This document shows positions 16,637-25,914 of a stretch of 64,000 nt of DNA, piece after piece (the stretch's first letter is position 1; each line of letters opens with the position of its first letter). Origin of the DNA: an uncultured Methanomicrobiales archaeon (GTDB lineage: Archaea > Halobacteriota > Methanomicrobia > Methanomicrobiales > Methanospirillaceae); NCBI GenBank assembly GCA_903926075.1, contig CAIYHQ010000111.1, positions 1 through 64,000 on the forward strand, read 5' to 3'. The notes under the pieces are model-generated. The model searched no databases. It worked only from the letters and a program-made list of their open reading frames with translations, and had not been told where the DNA came from. Both the position numbers and the translations under genes were made by a program.

Positions 16637-18762
16637 TTCCTAACGTATTCTTTGAAGTCCTGAAAGGAACAGGAGATTAATTCGTCCTGCATCCACATAG
16701 GAAGACCTTTTCTTACAGATGGATCAAGAAATCTTCTCTCTCCTAATACGAGAAAGCCTCTGTCTTCCGGGGTCCTTAAAACCCTTCCCAAGGCCTGCTG
16801 GGCTTTATTAATTGCAGGTAGAGTGTAGGAAAGAAATTCACCTTCGTTCCCGAATTTTCTTTTATAATAATCCATCACCATCTTTCTTATACGGGTAAAT
16901 GGTGCAAGGGGAAGACCTATAACCATTGCACCGTTTAATAATTCGCCTTTATAATCAAGTCCTTCACTCCATTTTCCTCCACAGACAGCAAAAAGTATAC
17001 CTGATCTTCCTTGTCCAGGGAGCAATAGAAATTGTGAAAGTGCCTTGTCCGCCTGTGCCGGATTTTTTGGTTCAATAAAACATTCTTTTCTAGTGATTAG
17101 TTCACAACAGTTACCAGCATATTTCTCAAGCATCTGGTACGATGGGAAATAAATGGCAAGGTTTCCTGGAAGTTTTGCAAATTCCAGGATATAATTTTGT
17201 ATCAATTCGAAATTTTCACGTTTTTCTCTCTCCTTAAATGAAGTAGTAATCTCTGTAGCACAAAGAATGAGCCTCAACTCTCTTGGAAATATATTTGGTA
17301 ATGATAATTCAGAAACAGGGATGTCTTCAAAAAAAAGTCTTCTATAGTCATGCACAGGGGAAAGAGTCCCTGATATTAAGATAACTGAGTGATGAATTTT
17401 TGTGGTCTCTGTAAGTGAGTCGGCAGCGTCAATTTTTCTTACCTCAAGGATAATGTCACCTTCATATCTACGGAATAACGAGAGATACGACAACGATGTC
17501 AGGGCGAGACCTAGTGAAAAGAGAAAAATAGAGACCTTCTCAATTGCAGACTCCTTAAAATCACCTCTCTGTATTGCCTCTTCCACAATTCTCTCACTGA
17601 TATGCCTTAAGTCTTCAACAACTTCATTAAAGGAATGATAGAGACTCCCACGGATCAGGTTTTTTGCAAAAATATTCGGATCAATCCAATCCTCCTGTTC
17701 AGTTGAACGTGAAAGCCCTGAAATAAAATTCAAAGCGTTTGGAAGGACCTGTGCAACCGATTCAGCACCAATGCTGCGTGATTTGATTGAGTTGAGCTCC
17801 TTTATTGCAAGGTCAATAATCTCAGTATTAACTGAAATACTTTCAATATCTATGATTATGTCGCCACAGTTATGTGCTTCATCAATTAGAAGAATGATGT
17901 CTTCAGGATTTAATCCAATAGTTGCATAGAACTGTTCACGAATGTCTTTATTCAGGACATGATGGTAATTCACAATCAGAATTTCTGCCTTCTGGGCTGC
18001 ATAAAGCAGAGTTTCATAAGGACAGATTTCAGCGCAAAACGCCTTCAACTGACCGGGTGATATCTTCTCCCTGACCAGTCGGTCTCCTTTTGCTTTAAGT
18101 GATGCCGAATGGACAGCTCTCAATCCACCACCATCAGTCTCTGTATATACTTTGCTTTTAATATAAAATGGGCAAATCATTGGATTTTCAGAGTCTAAGA
18201 GCTTAATCTGACGGATTATCTCAGGGTCTTTAGCCGGGACCAGAGATCCTTTGTCTGCCCGCTCCCGCATCAATGAGAGTGAAAAAGCTTTCACACCTTC
18301 ACAACGTCGATATATATCGCTAATGCCTCCAAGGGGGCAGATATGACCTTTTCCTATTAGATATGAGTAGTGGATAGATTTTTTCTTTCTAACTAGTTCC
18401 AGTTCCTGAATGAATGTAGAGAGTTGACTTACGGTCCTGACTGCAATAATAATCTTCTTTTTCCCACGCGCAGCGAGCAAAGCCGCAATAATACTTGATT
18501 TTCCGCTTCCGGTCGGAGCATCCACCATAAGAATACCGCCAGTTTTTGCAATTTTGTAAGCAGCTTCCAGCATCTCATGCTGATGAGGACGGTAAGATGG
18601 GTAAGGAAACCATTCAAAAAAGGGATCGATCTCCTTTTTTTCATTATCTGTTCCTTTTTGGAAGAGCGTTATTGAATCTTCTTTTATTGATTCATCCTTG
18701 TCACTCCCCCTGATTCGGTTATAGAGGTTAAGAAGGTCCTTTCGTCTGCCTTCTTCACCCAT
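16624..18762 (-). CDS. XPD/Rad3-type Fe-S DNA helicase
   Basis: A 712-residue superfamily 2 helicase. Walker A APTGSGKSS is at ~82-90 and the DEAH box (LLIDEAHNCGD) at ~300. The C-terminal motif V/VI region has GGKWSEGLDYKGE and QALGRVLRTPEDRG. Four Cys between motif Ia and the DEAH box (GHICPL, YRRCEG, MICPF, EICPYE) form the expected 4Fe-4S domain. The first ~48 residues (charged, before FEWFPYPSYRPHQ) are an extension not usual in archaeal XPD. The role is 5'-3' unwinding in repair. It overlaps ogt, an unusual but sensible repair pair. The product could equally be called DinG-like. Confidence 0.93.
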   Translation of the reverse strand: MGEEGRRKDLLNLYNRIRGSDKDESIKEDSITLFQKGTDNEKKEIDPFFEWFPYPSYRPHQHEMLEAAYKIAKTGGILMVDAPTGSGKSSIIAALLAARGKKKIIIAVRTVSQLSTFIQELELVRKKKSIHYSYLIGKGHICPLGGISDIYRRCEGVKAFSLSLMRERADKGSLVPAKDPEIIRQIKLLDSENPMICPFYIKSKVYTETDGGGLRAVHSASLKAKGDRLVREKISPGQLKAFCAEICPYETLLYAAQKAEILIVNYHHVLNKDIREQFYATIGLNPEDIILLIDEAHNCGDIIIDIESISVNTEIIDLAIKELNSIKSRSIGAESVAQVLPNALNFISGLSRSTEQEDWIDPNIFAKNLIRGSLYHSFNEVVEDLRHISERIVEEAIQRGDFKESAIEKVSIFLFSLGLALTSLSYLSLFRRYEGDIILEVRKIDAADSLTETTKIHHSVILISGTLSPVHDYRRLFFEDIPVSELSLPNIFPRELRLILCATEITTSFKEREKRENFELIQNYILEFAKLPGNLAIYFPSYQMLEKYAGNCCELITRKECFIEPKNPAQADKALSQFLLLPGQGRSGILFAVCGGKWSEGLDYKGELLNGAMVIGLPLAPFTRIRKMVMDYYKRKFGNEGEFLSYTLPAINKAQQALGRVLRTPEDRGFLVLGERRFLDPSVRKGLPMWMQDELISCSFQDFKEYVRKWHR

Positions 18763-18880
18763 TTAGTGTTTCCCCTTTTTTATAGATACTGCCTTTCAAT
18801 ATTTTCATAACAATCATTAGCTTCTGATGTCCCTTCAATTTCGCGCTATTTTATGAATGAGAGATCACAAAGATCTTTGC

Positions 18881-20224
18881 ATGGCTATCCACCCAATCGA
18901 ATTCCGGTACGGAACACAGGAGATGAAAAAAGTATGGAACGAAGAGTTCCGCTTTAATTGCATCGTAAGAGCCGAAGTTGCCCTTGCAATGGCCTGCAGC
19001 AAGGCAGAACTTATTCCTCGAAAAGATGCCCTCCGGATTGAGGAATTGGCCTACAAGGCATCGCTCGATCGAGCTAAAGAGATAGAGGACACCATAAATC
19101 ACGATATGATGGCAATAGTGAAGTCTATAGCAGAAGTCTGTGGTGAATCCGGGCGCTGGGTACATTATGGTGCAACTTCGAATGATATCCTTGATACTGC
19201 AACCGGACTTCAGTTAAAAAGTTCGCTCGAAATTATATCTAAAAAATTGAAAGAACTCCTTTTTGCCCTGATAAAACGTTCCCTGGAGACCAAAAATCTG
19301 GTATGCGCTGCAAGGACTCATGGTCAGATTGGGGTCCCAACAACTTATGGACTCAGATTTGCGATATGGGCTAGTGAAATCGGGCGCCATATTGAAAGGG
19401 CGCGGGAACTGGGTCCACGAATAGCCGTTGGCCAGCTTACTGGTGCAGTAGGTACCCAGGCAGCTCTTGGTAATGCAGGTATAGAAGTCCAGAGGAAGAT
19501 GATGGACCTGCTTGGGCTTACACCTGTTGATGTTTCAAATCAGGTTATTGGAAGAGACCGTTATGCCGAATACTGTTTTTTTCTTGCAAATGTTGCAACT
19601 ACCCTGGATAAAATCGGTATTGAACTAAGGACACTTCAGAGGACAGAGATTGGAGAAGTAGAAGAGGCATTTGGTGTAAACCAGGTCGGTTCCAGCACAA
19701 TGCCACATAAAAGAAACCCAATAAAAAGTGAACAGGTGTGTGGTCTCGCACGAATAGTCCGCTCATTTGTCGGACCTGCTCTTGAAAATAATACCCTGTG
19801 GGATGAACGAGACCTGACCAATTCGTCCTGTGAACGGGTGATATTTCCTGAAGCATCGATTCTCGCGGATCACATTCTTACGCTGATGATAAAGGTGATT
19901 CAAGGACTTTCAGTAAAGGAAGACCGGATAAAAGAGAACCTGGGAATACTGCAGGGTGTCAATATGGCTGAATCGATAATGATTGAACTTACAAAAATGG
20001 GAATGGACCGCCAGAAGGCCCATGAACTGATCAGGGTTAAAAGTATGGAAGCTATTGCAATAAAGGAACCCCTTGCAAACCTTCTTTTAAAGGATAATAA
20101 TGTAACAGAACTGATAAAACCTGAAAAATTAACCCTTCTTCTCGCACCAGAGAACTACATTGGGACTTCAGTAAAGCAGGTGGAAAATGTAAGTGAAAAA
20201 CTTACATCACTGTATGCTTCATGA
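18881..20224 (+). CDS. purB: Adenylosuccinate lyase
   Basis: A 447-residue fumarase/aspartase-superfamily enzyme catalysing two steps of purine synthesis (SAICAR to AICAR, and adenylosuccinate to AMP). The signature loop GSSTMPHKRNPIKSEQV carries the catalytic Ser. The conserved TSNDILDTATGLQL and RTHGQIGVPTTYGLRFAIWA blocks are present. I start at the ATG at 18881 (MAIHPIEFRYGTQEMKKVW), the standard archaeal N-terminus. An ATG at 18857 would add eight residues. Monocistronic, and convergent with the FKBP gene (12 bases between stops). Confidence 0.97.
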   Translation: MAIHPIEFRYGTQEMKKVWNEEFRFNCIVRAEVALAMACSKAELIPRKDALRIEELAYKASLDRAKEIEDTINHDMMAIVKSIAEVCGESGRWVHYGATSNDILDTATGLQLKSSLEIISKKLKELLFALIKRSLETKNLVCAARTHGQIGVPTTYGLRFAIWASEIGRHIERARELGPRIAVGQLTGAVGTQAALGNAGIEVQRKMMDLLGLTPVDVSNQVIGRDRYAEYCFFLANVATTLDKIGIELRTLQRTEIGEVEEAFGVNQVGSSTMPHKRNPIKSEQVCGLARIVRSFVGPALENNTLWDERDLTNSSCERVIFPEASILADHILTLMIKVIQGLSVKEDRIKENLGILQGVNMAESIMIELTKMGMDRQKAHELIRVKSMEAIAIKEPLANLLLKDNNVTELIKPEKLTLLLAPENYIGTSVKQVENVSEKLTSLYAS

Positions 20225-20236
20225 TTCACTAGTTAA

Positions 20237-20935
20237 TTAATCACTCACTTCTTCTTTATTTTTTTCTTCACGCCTGATAGTCTCGACAAATGTGATCTCC
20301 TGAACCTCTGAAAGGAATTGCCATATCTCGTGTATGATTCGGCCCCTCCAGATAAGCCAGGCCTGGTCATATCCAATGCCTGCAGGTAGCTCGATCTGGA
20401 GTTTTCCCTCTGTCAGTGAGACATCGAGACTGTGACCAGTAAATAATTCAATGATTCCTTTTACTTTTTCCTCTGGAGACTCCACCAAATCTTCAATTTT
20501 TATTTTATAATTGAGTGTTTTTCCTGCAAGGCTGTTATTGAAATCAACAATTGCGCGACCACCAATAACACGGACAATCACACCTGAACCCTTGTTTTCA
20601 ATTCTTACCTGCATCCCGGGTTTAGGGTTTTCCTTAAATACCTTTTTTGGGAAAGATTCTAATTTACTTTCATCATAATTACCAAAACCCAGTTCAGGAG
20701 GTACGATGATTTCTCCTTCATATCCTGCATCTTTACCTGCAAGTTCCAGATCAATTCCTTTCACAACGTGAGAACCGCCGACCCTTACTGTTATAGGTCC
20801 ATAAGAGCTTTGAGGATTGTAAATTCCCCACTCCTTTGCTGTTTCAGAGTTTGTTGTATCAAAAACTGTTCCATTGTACTCACCAGTATAGGAGAGTCTG
20901 ATAAAGTCGCCTTCTTTTATTGACAAATATACCAC
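20237..20935 (-). CDS. FKBP-type peptidyl-prolyl isomerase (long archaeal type)
   Basis: A 232-residue FKBP. The FK506-binding fold at ~4-150 (GDFIRLSYTGEYNGTVFDTT, VVKGIDLELAGKDAGYEGEI, VPPELGFGNYD) is interrupted by the 'insert in flap' chaperone domain (KKVFKENPKPGMQVR ... VDFNNSLAGKTLNYKIKI). A C-terminal ~75-residue extension is typical of the 26-30 kDa archaeal class. These combine prolyl isomerisation with general folding activity. No signal peptide; cytosolic. The catalytic pocket residues VGGSHVVKGIDLELAG look intact. Confidence 0.93.
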   Translation of the reverse strand: MVYLSIKEGDFIRLSYTGEYNGTVFDTTNSETAKEWGIYNPQSSYGPITVRVGGSHVVKGIDLELAGKDAGYEGEIIVPPELGFGNYDESKLESFPKKVFKENPKPGMQVRIENKGSGVIVRVIGGRAIVDFNNSLAGKTLNYKIKIEDLVESPEEKVKGIIELFTGHSLDVSLTEGKLQIELPAGIGYDQAWLIWRGRIIHEIWQFLSEVQEITFVETIRREEKNKEEVSD

Positions 20936-21020
20936 CCTAAAAAATTATTATTTCAGTAGTTCATGACGTGAATACTTCTATTATTATGTGACAATGTGAA
21001 TACATAAACCTGTGTGAATT

Positions 21021-21557
21021 ATGCTTGAGCTCGAATTAAAAGCAAAAATTGAGGATCCTGAACTTATGCGTGAGAGAATTCTTTCACTTGGTGCTTTATC
21101 CACTGAGTTTGTAACGGAACACGATTATTATTTCAATGCACCCCACAAGGATTTTTGCAATACTGATGAAGCCCTCAGACTGAGATCTGCAGCAAATTCC
21201 TGGACTCTCACCTATAAAGGTTCAAAAAGACGTGATTTTGCATTTAAAGCAAGAGAAGAGATCAATGTGCAAATAGAGGACGGAGAAAAAATGCGGGAAT
21301 TGCTTCTGAACCTGGGTTTTAAGATTAGCGCAGAAGTGAAAAAGGACAGGGAGTACTTTTCCTATGAAAATACTACTATAAGTCTTGACAATGTCTATAG
21401 TCTGGGCTATTTCATTGAGATAGAGGTTATAACTGAAGGAGAAGCGAGTGAAGCTTCGCTCAAAATCGATAAGATAAAAGAAATGCTGGGGGTGACAGGA
21501 GAGCCGATTCTTCTCTCATATCTTGAATTATTACTTCTTAAAGAGAATGTAACTTGA
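21021..21557 (+). CDS. CYTH-domain protein (class IV adenylate cyclase family, CyaB-like)
   Basis: A 178-residue CYTH tunnel-fold enzyme. The N-terminal ELELKAK is the defining ExExK metal/triphosphate motif. Further in are RLRS (~57-60), LTYKGSKR, the acidic SLDNVYSLGYFIEIEV strand and a C-terminal helix. Archaeal members act on triphosphates (adenylate cyclase or thiamine- or polyphosphatase-like), so cAMP synthesis should not be assumed. It converges with the phosphoesterase gene, with the 3' ends overlapping by 20 bases. Confidence 0.9.
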   Translation: MLELELKAKIEDPELMRERILSLGALSTEFVTEHDYYFNAPHKDFCNTDEALRLRSAANSWTLTYKGSKRRDFAFKAREEINVQIEDGEKMRELLLNLGFKISAEVKKDREYFSYENTTISLDNVYSLGYFIEIEVITEGEASEASLKIDKIKEMLGVTGEPILLSYLELLLLKENVT

Positions 21558-22179
21558 TCTGAATATCTTTCGGTTCGTCTCCAAAGTGGATCATGGCACA
21601 GTTTCCAACTGCGGCAGGACCCGGATTAACAATTTTCACACCATCGACTTCAATTGAACCTCTCTCTTCATGAACATGTGCACAGCAGACAAGATCAAAA
21701 GCCTTCATGTGCTTTCTGATGCTTGCGCTCCCAACATGGTTACCACCTATCTTGTCAAGGGTCTCGAATGGAGGGGCGTGGCATAACAAAATATTATGCA
21801 CCGACCTTTCCATCTTCGACATTGCAGATGTCAGGAGATCATCAATCTGTTTATCAGTCATCTCAAATGGCGTATTGAAGGGTGTTGGGTTTGAACCCCC
21901 TAGTCCTACAATGGATATCTTCCCAAGATTTATCCTGGAGCCATGGAGGTTGACTGCATTTGACTGTTCAAGGCATTCGAGAATCTCGTGAGGGTCACAG
22001 TTTCCAGGGACCGCAAAACATGGAACATCAATTCGGGAAAGTACCGATTCGATGCTTTCAACAGGTCCCATATTTGTGATGTCGCCTGCGATAAAAACCG
22101 CATCAGGCTGCAGATCCATAAATGAGTCCATTTTACCATAACTCCCATGGAGATCTGCTATCAACAACACATCCATCAT
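21538..22179 (-). CDS. Calcineurin-like metallophosphoesterase
   Basis: A 213-residue phosphodiesterase of the YfcE/MJ0936-like group. The dimetal motifs appear in order: ADLHGSYGK (D-x-H), AGDITN (GD), GNCD (GNxx), CHAPP, and HVHEERG (G/AHxH), ending in PGPAAVGNCAMIHF. Substrate unknown. The start overlaps the stop of the upstream radical SAM gene by 4 bases, so the two are translationally coupled. Confidence 0.9.
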   Translation of the reverse strand: MMDVLLIADLHGSYGKMDSFMDLQPDAVFIAGDITNMGPVESIESVLSRIDVPCFAVPGNCDPHEILECLEQSNAVNLHGSRINLGKISIVGLGGSNPTPFNTPFEMTDKQIDDLLTSAMSKMERSVHNILLCHAPPFETLDKIGGNHVGSASIRKHMKAFDLVCCAHVHEERGSIEVDGVKIVNPGPAAVGNCAMIHFGDEPKDIQIKLHSL

Positions 22180-23303
22180 GATATATGATTCTGCACGCCG
22201 CTTGAAAACCTTATCTCAGAATCCTGAAAACTTCCTGTAACTTTTCCAGCGAGCGCAAGTCTTCCAAGTTCGTGCTGAAGGTGCGGACTTATATTTCCAG
22301 GCTTATTTTGAGACAATGAAGTTCCGGGAAGAGGTATAAATTTATGGAGATGCACACTGCCATTTCGCACAATAAATTTGATTAGTGATAATGTCTCCTC
22401 TTCATCAGAATCTGTCTCACCTGGAATTCCAAGAATTATGTCTACAACAGGTTTCAATCCCCATTCACGAATTTTTTCTATTGCCAACAATACGCATTCA
22501 AGATTGTGTCCCCGGTTTAGATATGTTAAAATCCTGTCACTTCCTGATTGAGCACCGATATGGATTTTATCGTTGGAACAATAATCAGTAATTAACTCCA
22601 GTGCCTGGGAAGTGACAAATTCAGGCCTTATTTCACTTGGAAATGTTCCAAAATATGATTTATTTCCACTTTTCTTTAATGATTCAAGCAATAATCTGAC
22701 TTTCTCAATCTTAGGGTTAATTCCATTGGACCCATAAGCCAAAGCATTCGGAGAGAGAAATCTGGGATGACGGTGATGACGTGCAAAAGCAACTATCTGA
22801 TCAACTGGGCGGTGGCGCATGTCCCGGCCAAATAATTTAGGTGTTGCACAATACCCGCAACTGTAGGGACAGCCCCGTGAAATTTCAATATAACCTTTCA
22901 CATTACAAAAAGGACTGTACCCTCCAAGGTAAACCGATGATGTGGCAGGAATGTATTCATTATTGGCTGCAGTTCCAGGAACTATACCCGGTAAACCACT
23001 TTTTATATGAAGAATAAGATTAGGCAGAGAATATTCACCCTCACCACATACCACGTAATCTGAGTACTTTAATACTTCATTCGTGCAGGCTGTTGCATGC
23101 GGCCCTCCTGCAATTGTTATACAGCGGGCAGATTTTATCTCATCTTTCAGATAATTCCATTCCAGAGAGTTTATACTGTAACAGGTTATTTCACTATGTG
23201 GTCGCTTTATAGGAATCAATTCTATTCCGGATTCAAGACAAGCTGCAGAGAGAACTGCATAGCTATTCCTTGTCTGGGGAGTTGTCCTCCAGTATACCTG
23301 CAT
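22176..23303 (-). CDS. Radical SAM protein of the B12-binding/MJ_1487-like family
   Basis: A 375-residue protein. An N-terminal ~120-residue cobalamin-binding-like Rossmann domain (ITIAGGPHATACTNEVLKYS, CGEGEYSLPNL) precedes a radical SAM barrel with CPYSCGYCATP at ~143. Later blocks are IHIGAQSGSDRILTYLNRGH and DIILGIPGETDSDEEETL. It fits a methanogen-conserved B12-radical SAM family whose reaction is unknown. Such enzymes methylate or rearrange unactivated carbons. The B12-domain DxHxxG motif is not present in the visible N-terminus, so cobalamin may be bound base-on or lost. Coupled to the phosphoesterase. Confidence 0.88.
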   Translation of the reverse strand: MQVYWRTTPQTRNSYAVLSAACLESGIELIPIKRPHSEITCYSINSLEWNYLKDEIKSARCITIAGGPHATACTNEVLKYSDYVVCGEGEYSLPNLILHIKSGLPGIVPGTAANNEYIPATSSVYLGGYSPFCNVKGYIEISRGCPYSCGYCATPKLFGRDMRHRPVDQIVAFARHHRHPRFLSPNALAYGSNGINPKIEKVRLLLESLKKSGNKSYFGTFPSEIRPEFVTSQALELITDYCSNDKIHIGAQSGSDRILTYLNRGHNLECVLLAIEKIREWGLKPVVDIILGIPGETDSDEEETLSLIKFIVRNGSVHLHKFIPLPGTSLSQNKPGNISPHLQHELGRLALAGKVTGSFQDSEIRFSSGVQNHIS

Positions 23304-23324
23304 AATAATGTCTAAACCTGATTT

Positions 23325-24032
23325 TCAGGCTCCTATCTTCCTAACTTTTACGGTTAGATTTTTAGCTTCAATATTGTTCCCTGATACTTCTATCTGGTAA
23401 TTTCCCCCTGTACGCATCGTGAGAATTACTTTTTTGTGAGGTATCGGGTTCAACGTAAGATCATCTGGGTTATGAATTTCATAGCCATTGCCGTATCCAG
23501 TCTCATCGATAACATTTCCGGTTAATTTATCCCTTATTACAATCTTAAGCCAGGTATTTGGGGCTATTCTCGTAACTGATATATCTTTCCAGGCTTTGTC
23601 AAGTTCTTTACTTAACACAGTATCAGTCCTTGTAATTACTTTGGGGACTACATCTGCTTCCACCTGGAGAGGAGGCGATGTAAGAGAGTAAGCAAAAGCA
23701 ATAGTTTCACCCTTGAAACTGATTGGAGCGGTATAAATAACAAACCATGGAATGTCAGGGATGTCAGGAACGCTATAATAGCTGGAGTGGTTCACTATAG
23801 ACGTTATTGTTTCTATGCTGAACGGAGTAGTTGTGGAAAATGATGAAATTTCTTTTGATGTTGGAGATGCAGTAGGTGTAGGTGTAACTGTAGTAATTTG
23901 CAATCCATTGGTCTGAACTGCAGTAGATATCGAAGCTGAACTGGAGCTGGACCTTTGTGGTTCAATACAACCGGCAAAGGAAAGTAGAAGAATTAATAAA
24001 AGGAGAATAAATGCAGGATATATGAGCTTCAT
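23325..24032 (-). CDS. Putative lipoprotein with Ser/Thr/Pro-rich linker
   Basis: A 235-residue exported protein. A hydrophobic signal (residues 4-21) ends in the lipobox LSFAGC (Cys22). A ~50-residue Ser/Thr/Pro linker (TPTPTASPTS) follows, then a ~150-residue beta-rich ectodomain (ISFKGETIAFAYSLTSPPLQ, KIVIRDKLTGNVIDETGYGN, GGNYQIEVSGNNIEAKNLTV). The ectodomain recurs in methanogen lipoproteins, but I cannot name it. It is likely displayed on the cell surface. The gene lies 21 bases from the end of the radical SAM gene and is transcribed in the same direction. Confidence 0.7.
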   Translation of the reverse strand: MKLIYPAFILLLLILLLSFAGCIEPQRSSSSSASISTAVQTNGLQITTVTPTPTASPTSKEISSFSTTTPFSIETITSIVNHSSYYSVPDIPDIPWFVIYTAPISFKGETIAFAYSLTSPPLQVEADVVPKVITRTDTVLSKELDKAWKDISVTRIAPNTWLKIVIRDKLTGNVIDETGYGNGYEIHNPDDLTLNPIPHKKVILTMRTGGNYQIEVSGNNIEAKNLTVKVRKIGA

Positions 24033-24157
24033 ACTTTTCTTTTCATCTACATACTATTAAAGTGATTTCTTTGTTCTGGCATTAACTAAAAATATAAAGT
24101 CTTTCAAAGATGATCTGATAACTTATATAAAATGGCACAGAGGGGAAACAAAGTTTT

Positions 24158-24400
24158 ATGAATGTGATGAATATCAGGACGTGGATTGTTTTCTATGTTT
24201 TTTGTTTTGTCGCGATGTTTGTCTCAGTCGATTTTCTTTATCAGGGAATGTGGAAATGGGTAAGAATGGGACTATTTAATCTGGTACTCTGTTGTAATTT
24301 TCTTCTTATGATTTCTGAGATAAAATATTTTGGTGAACGCAAAAAGATGATGAAAAATTATTCTCCCAGAGAAAAATTACAAGAAGATATGGATGAGTGA
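24158..24400 (+). CDS. Small two-helix membrane protein
   Basis: An 80-residue protein with two predicted membrane helices (WIVFYVFCFVAMFVSVDFL and MGLFNLVLCCNFLLMI) and a charged cytoplasmic tail (RKKMMKNYSPREKLQEDMDE). A GAGGGG Shine-Dalgarno precedes the ATG. It is 9 bases upstream of the next unknown gene and probably co-transcribed with it, near the chemotaxis genes. No family recognised. Confidence 0.6.
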   Translation: MNVMNIRTWIVFYVFCFVAMFVSVDFLYQGMWKWVRMGLFNLVLCCNFLLMISEIKYFGERKKMMKNYSPREKLQEDMDE

Positions 24401-24409
24401 GGATTTCAG

Positions 24410-24997
24410 ATGCATAGCGATCTTCCGACGTTCTCAATAATAAACCAGGGAGAAGTATGGAAGAGATACCAGACAATAATAGAAATGATTCAGCATATTG
24501 AAAAACAGAATTTTATTCTCGAGTCTATGAAATCCGAATATTCAATCCCTGATCAGACCCGGCACATCGTTCTCAATTCCCTCTCTGAAGATTTAAAAGA
24601 AAATAAAAAGATGTTTTTTGAATTTCTGAGAAACTTTATAACATTTAGTATGAGAGGGACCCAGAACCTCGATATTGAGTTTTCTCTAACTTTAAAAGAA
24701 GGGATACCATTTGTCGTCGATTCTACAGTGCTTGTGCTTGAAGGGCGACGCGAGAGCATTCCTGCGGAGATTGGTCAGAGATTTGGCGAGGAAATATTAA
24801 AAAGCACTGGGAAAAATTTTCTCTCTGATATTATTGCTTTTTATAAAGGAGAAGAGATCAAATATGACAAGATGTTTGGAGCTAATTTTGAACGTTGCTC
24901 TCTTCAGCTGCTGCAGGAACTCTATCCACTGCAATGCTATTACGTCAAAATCAGGTTACCTGCCCAGTCATTGGTTGATCACGACATTACCATATAA
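24410..24997 (+). CDS. Conserved-looking soluble protein of unknown function
   Basis: A 195-residue protein with a clean start (GTGAGG 7 bases before the ATG). Residues 1-85 are helical (GEVWKRYQTIIEMIQHIEKQ, DLKENKKMFFEFLRNFITFS). The C-terminal part mixes strands and helices (IPAEIGQRFGEEILKSTGKN ... CSLQLLQELYPLQCYYVKIR). I recognise no domain. It follows the two-helix membrane protein and converges on cheR with a 12-base gap, so the pair may belong functionally with the chemosensory genes; that is inference. Confidence 0.6.
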   Translation: MHSDLPTFSIINQGEVWKRYQTIIEMIQHIEKQNFILESMKSEYSIPDQTRHIVLNSLSEDLKENKKMFFEFLRNFITFSMRGTQNLDIEFSLTLKEGIPFVVDSTVLVLEGRRESIPAEIGQRFGEEILKSTGKNFLSDIIAFYKGEEIKYDKMFGANFERCSLQLLQELYPLQCYYVKIRLPAQSLVDHDITI

Positions 24998-25009
24998 TTT
25001 GGCTTCAAA

Positions 25010-25819
25010 TTATGGCTTGACAAAAATTTTGTGCATTGGCCGGTATGGTTTAAAAAGACTTTCTACCTCACGACCTAGGTATTCAGACATGCCCATTATA
25101 TAAAATCCACCGGGTGCAAGTCCCTCATTTATTGTTGTAACAAGTAAATTTTTCTGCTTTTCATTGAAATATATTGTCACATTCCGACAAAGAACGAGAT
25201 CAAGGAATCTTGCCACCGGAATGCCCCGCATAAGGTCATGTGACTGAAACCTGATGAATGGTTTTAATAACGATTTGACCTCAAATTTTGTATCTTCTCT
25301 CTCTGCAAAGTATCGTTTTAAATAGACATCACTAACATTCTCAAGAGCCTGCTTTTCGTAGATGCCATCCCTCGCTTTTTTTAAAATCTCTTCATCGATA
25401 TCCGATGCATAAATGAGTGCGTCCAGGTCTCTGTGTGTTGATTTATATTCTGCAAGGAGAATTGCAAGAGAATACGGCTCTTCTCCTGAAGAGCATCCGG
25501 CACTCCAGATCCTGATACGGTTTTTCCCGCGTAAAATTTCAGGTAGTATCTCTTTTTTTAATGTATCAAAAATTTCAGGATCACGAAAAAACTTTGTTAC
25601 GTTTATTGTGAGAGCATTCCTTAAAAGCTCCATCTCAGTCTTATTACCAAGCAATACCTGTTGATATTCTTTATAATTCTGGGTCTTAGTTGCATTCATC
25701 CTGGATAGAATGCGTCTTTTTATATAATCTTCCTTATAACTTGCACATTGCATATTTAAGAGGCGCTCTATGGTATTTCTCAACGAATAAAAATCATCAT
25801 CATTACTAACTTTTATCAT
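25010..25819 (-). CDS. cheR: Chemotaxis methyltransferase CheR
   Basis: A 269-residue SAM-dependent glutamate methyltransferase for chemoreceptors. The N-terminal helical domain (ERLLNMQCASYKEDYIKRRI) is followed by the catalytic domain with SAM motif IWSAGCSSGEEPYSLAILLA, the acidic ALIYASDIDEEILKKAR strand end, LDLVLCRNVTIYF and a receptor-contacting beta-subdomain. Complete. It lies downstream of the PAS-CheW fusion (95-base gap), same strand. The methyl-accepting receptors themselves are not in the window. Confidence 0.95.
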   Translation of the reverse strand: MIKVSNDDDFYSLRNTIERLLNMQCASYKEDYIKRRILSRMNATKTQNYKEYQQVLLGNKTEMELLRNALTINVTKFFRDPEIFDTLKKEILPEILRGKNRIRIWSAGCSSGEEPYSLAILLAEYKSTHRDLDALIYASDIDEEILKKARDGIYEKQALENVSDVYLKRYFAEREDTKFEVKSLLKPFIRFQSHDLMRGIPVARFLDLVLCRNVTIYFNEKQKNLLVTTINEGLAPGGFYIMGMSEYLGREVESLFKPYRPMHKIFVKP

Positions 25820-25914
25820 TTATTAGGCCCTATTTCCCTATTTCAGTTCATTCTAAAAAAATGAACATATAATAACAATTCCTTGTACTTAATCGTTTTT
25901 TTGGATGAAAAAGG

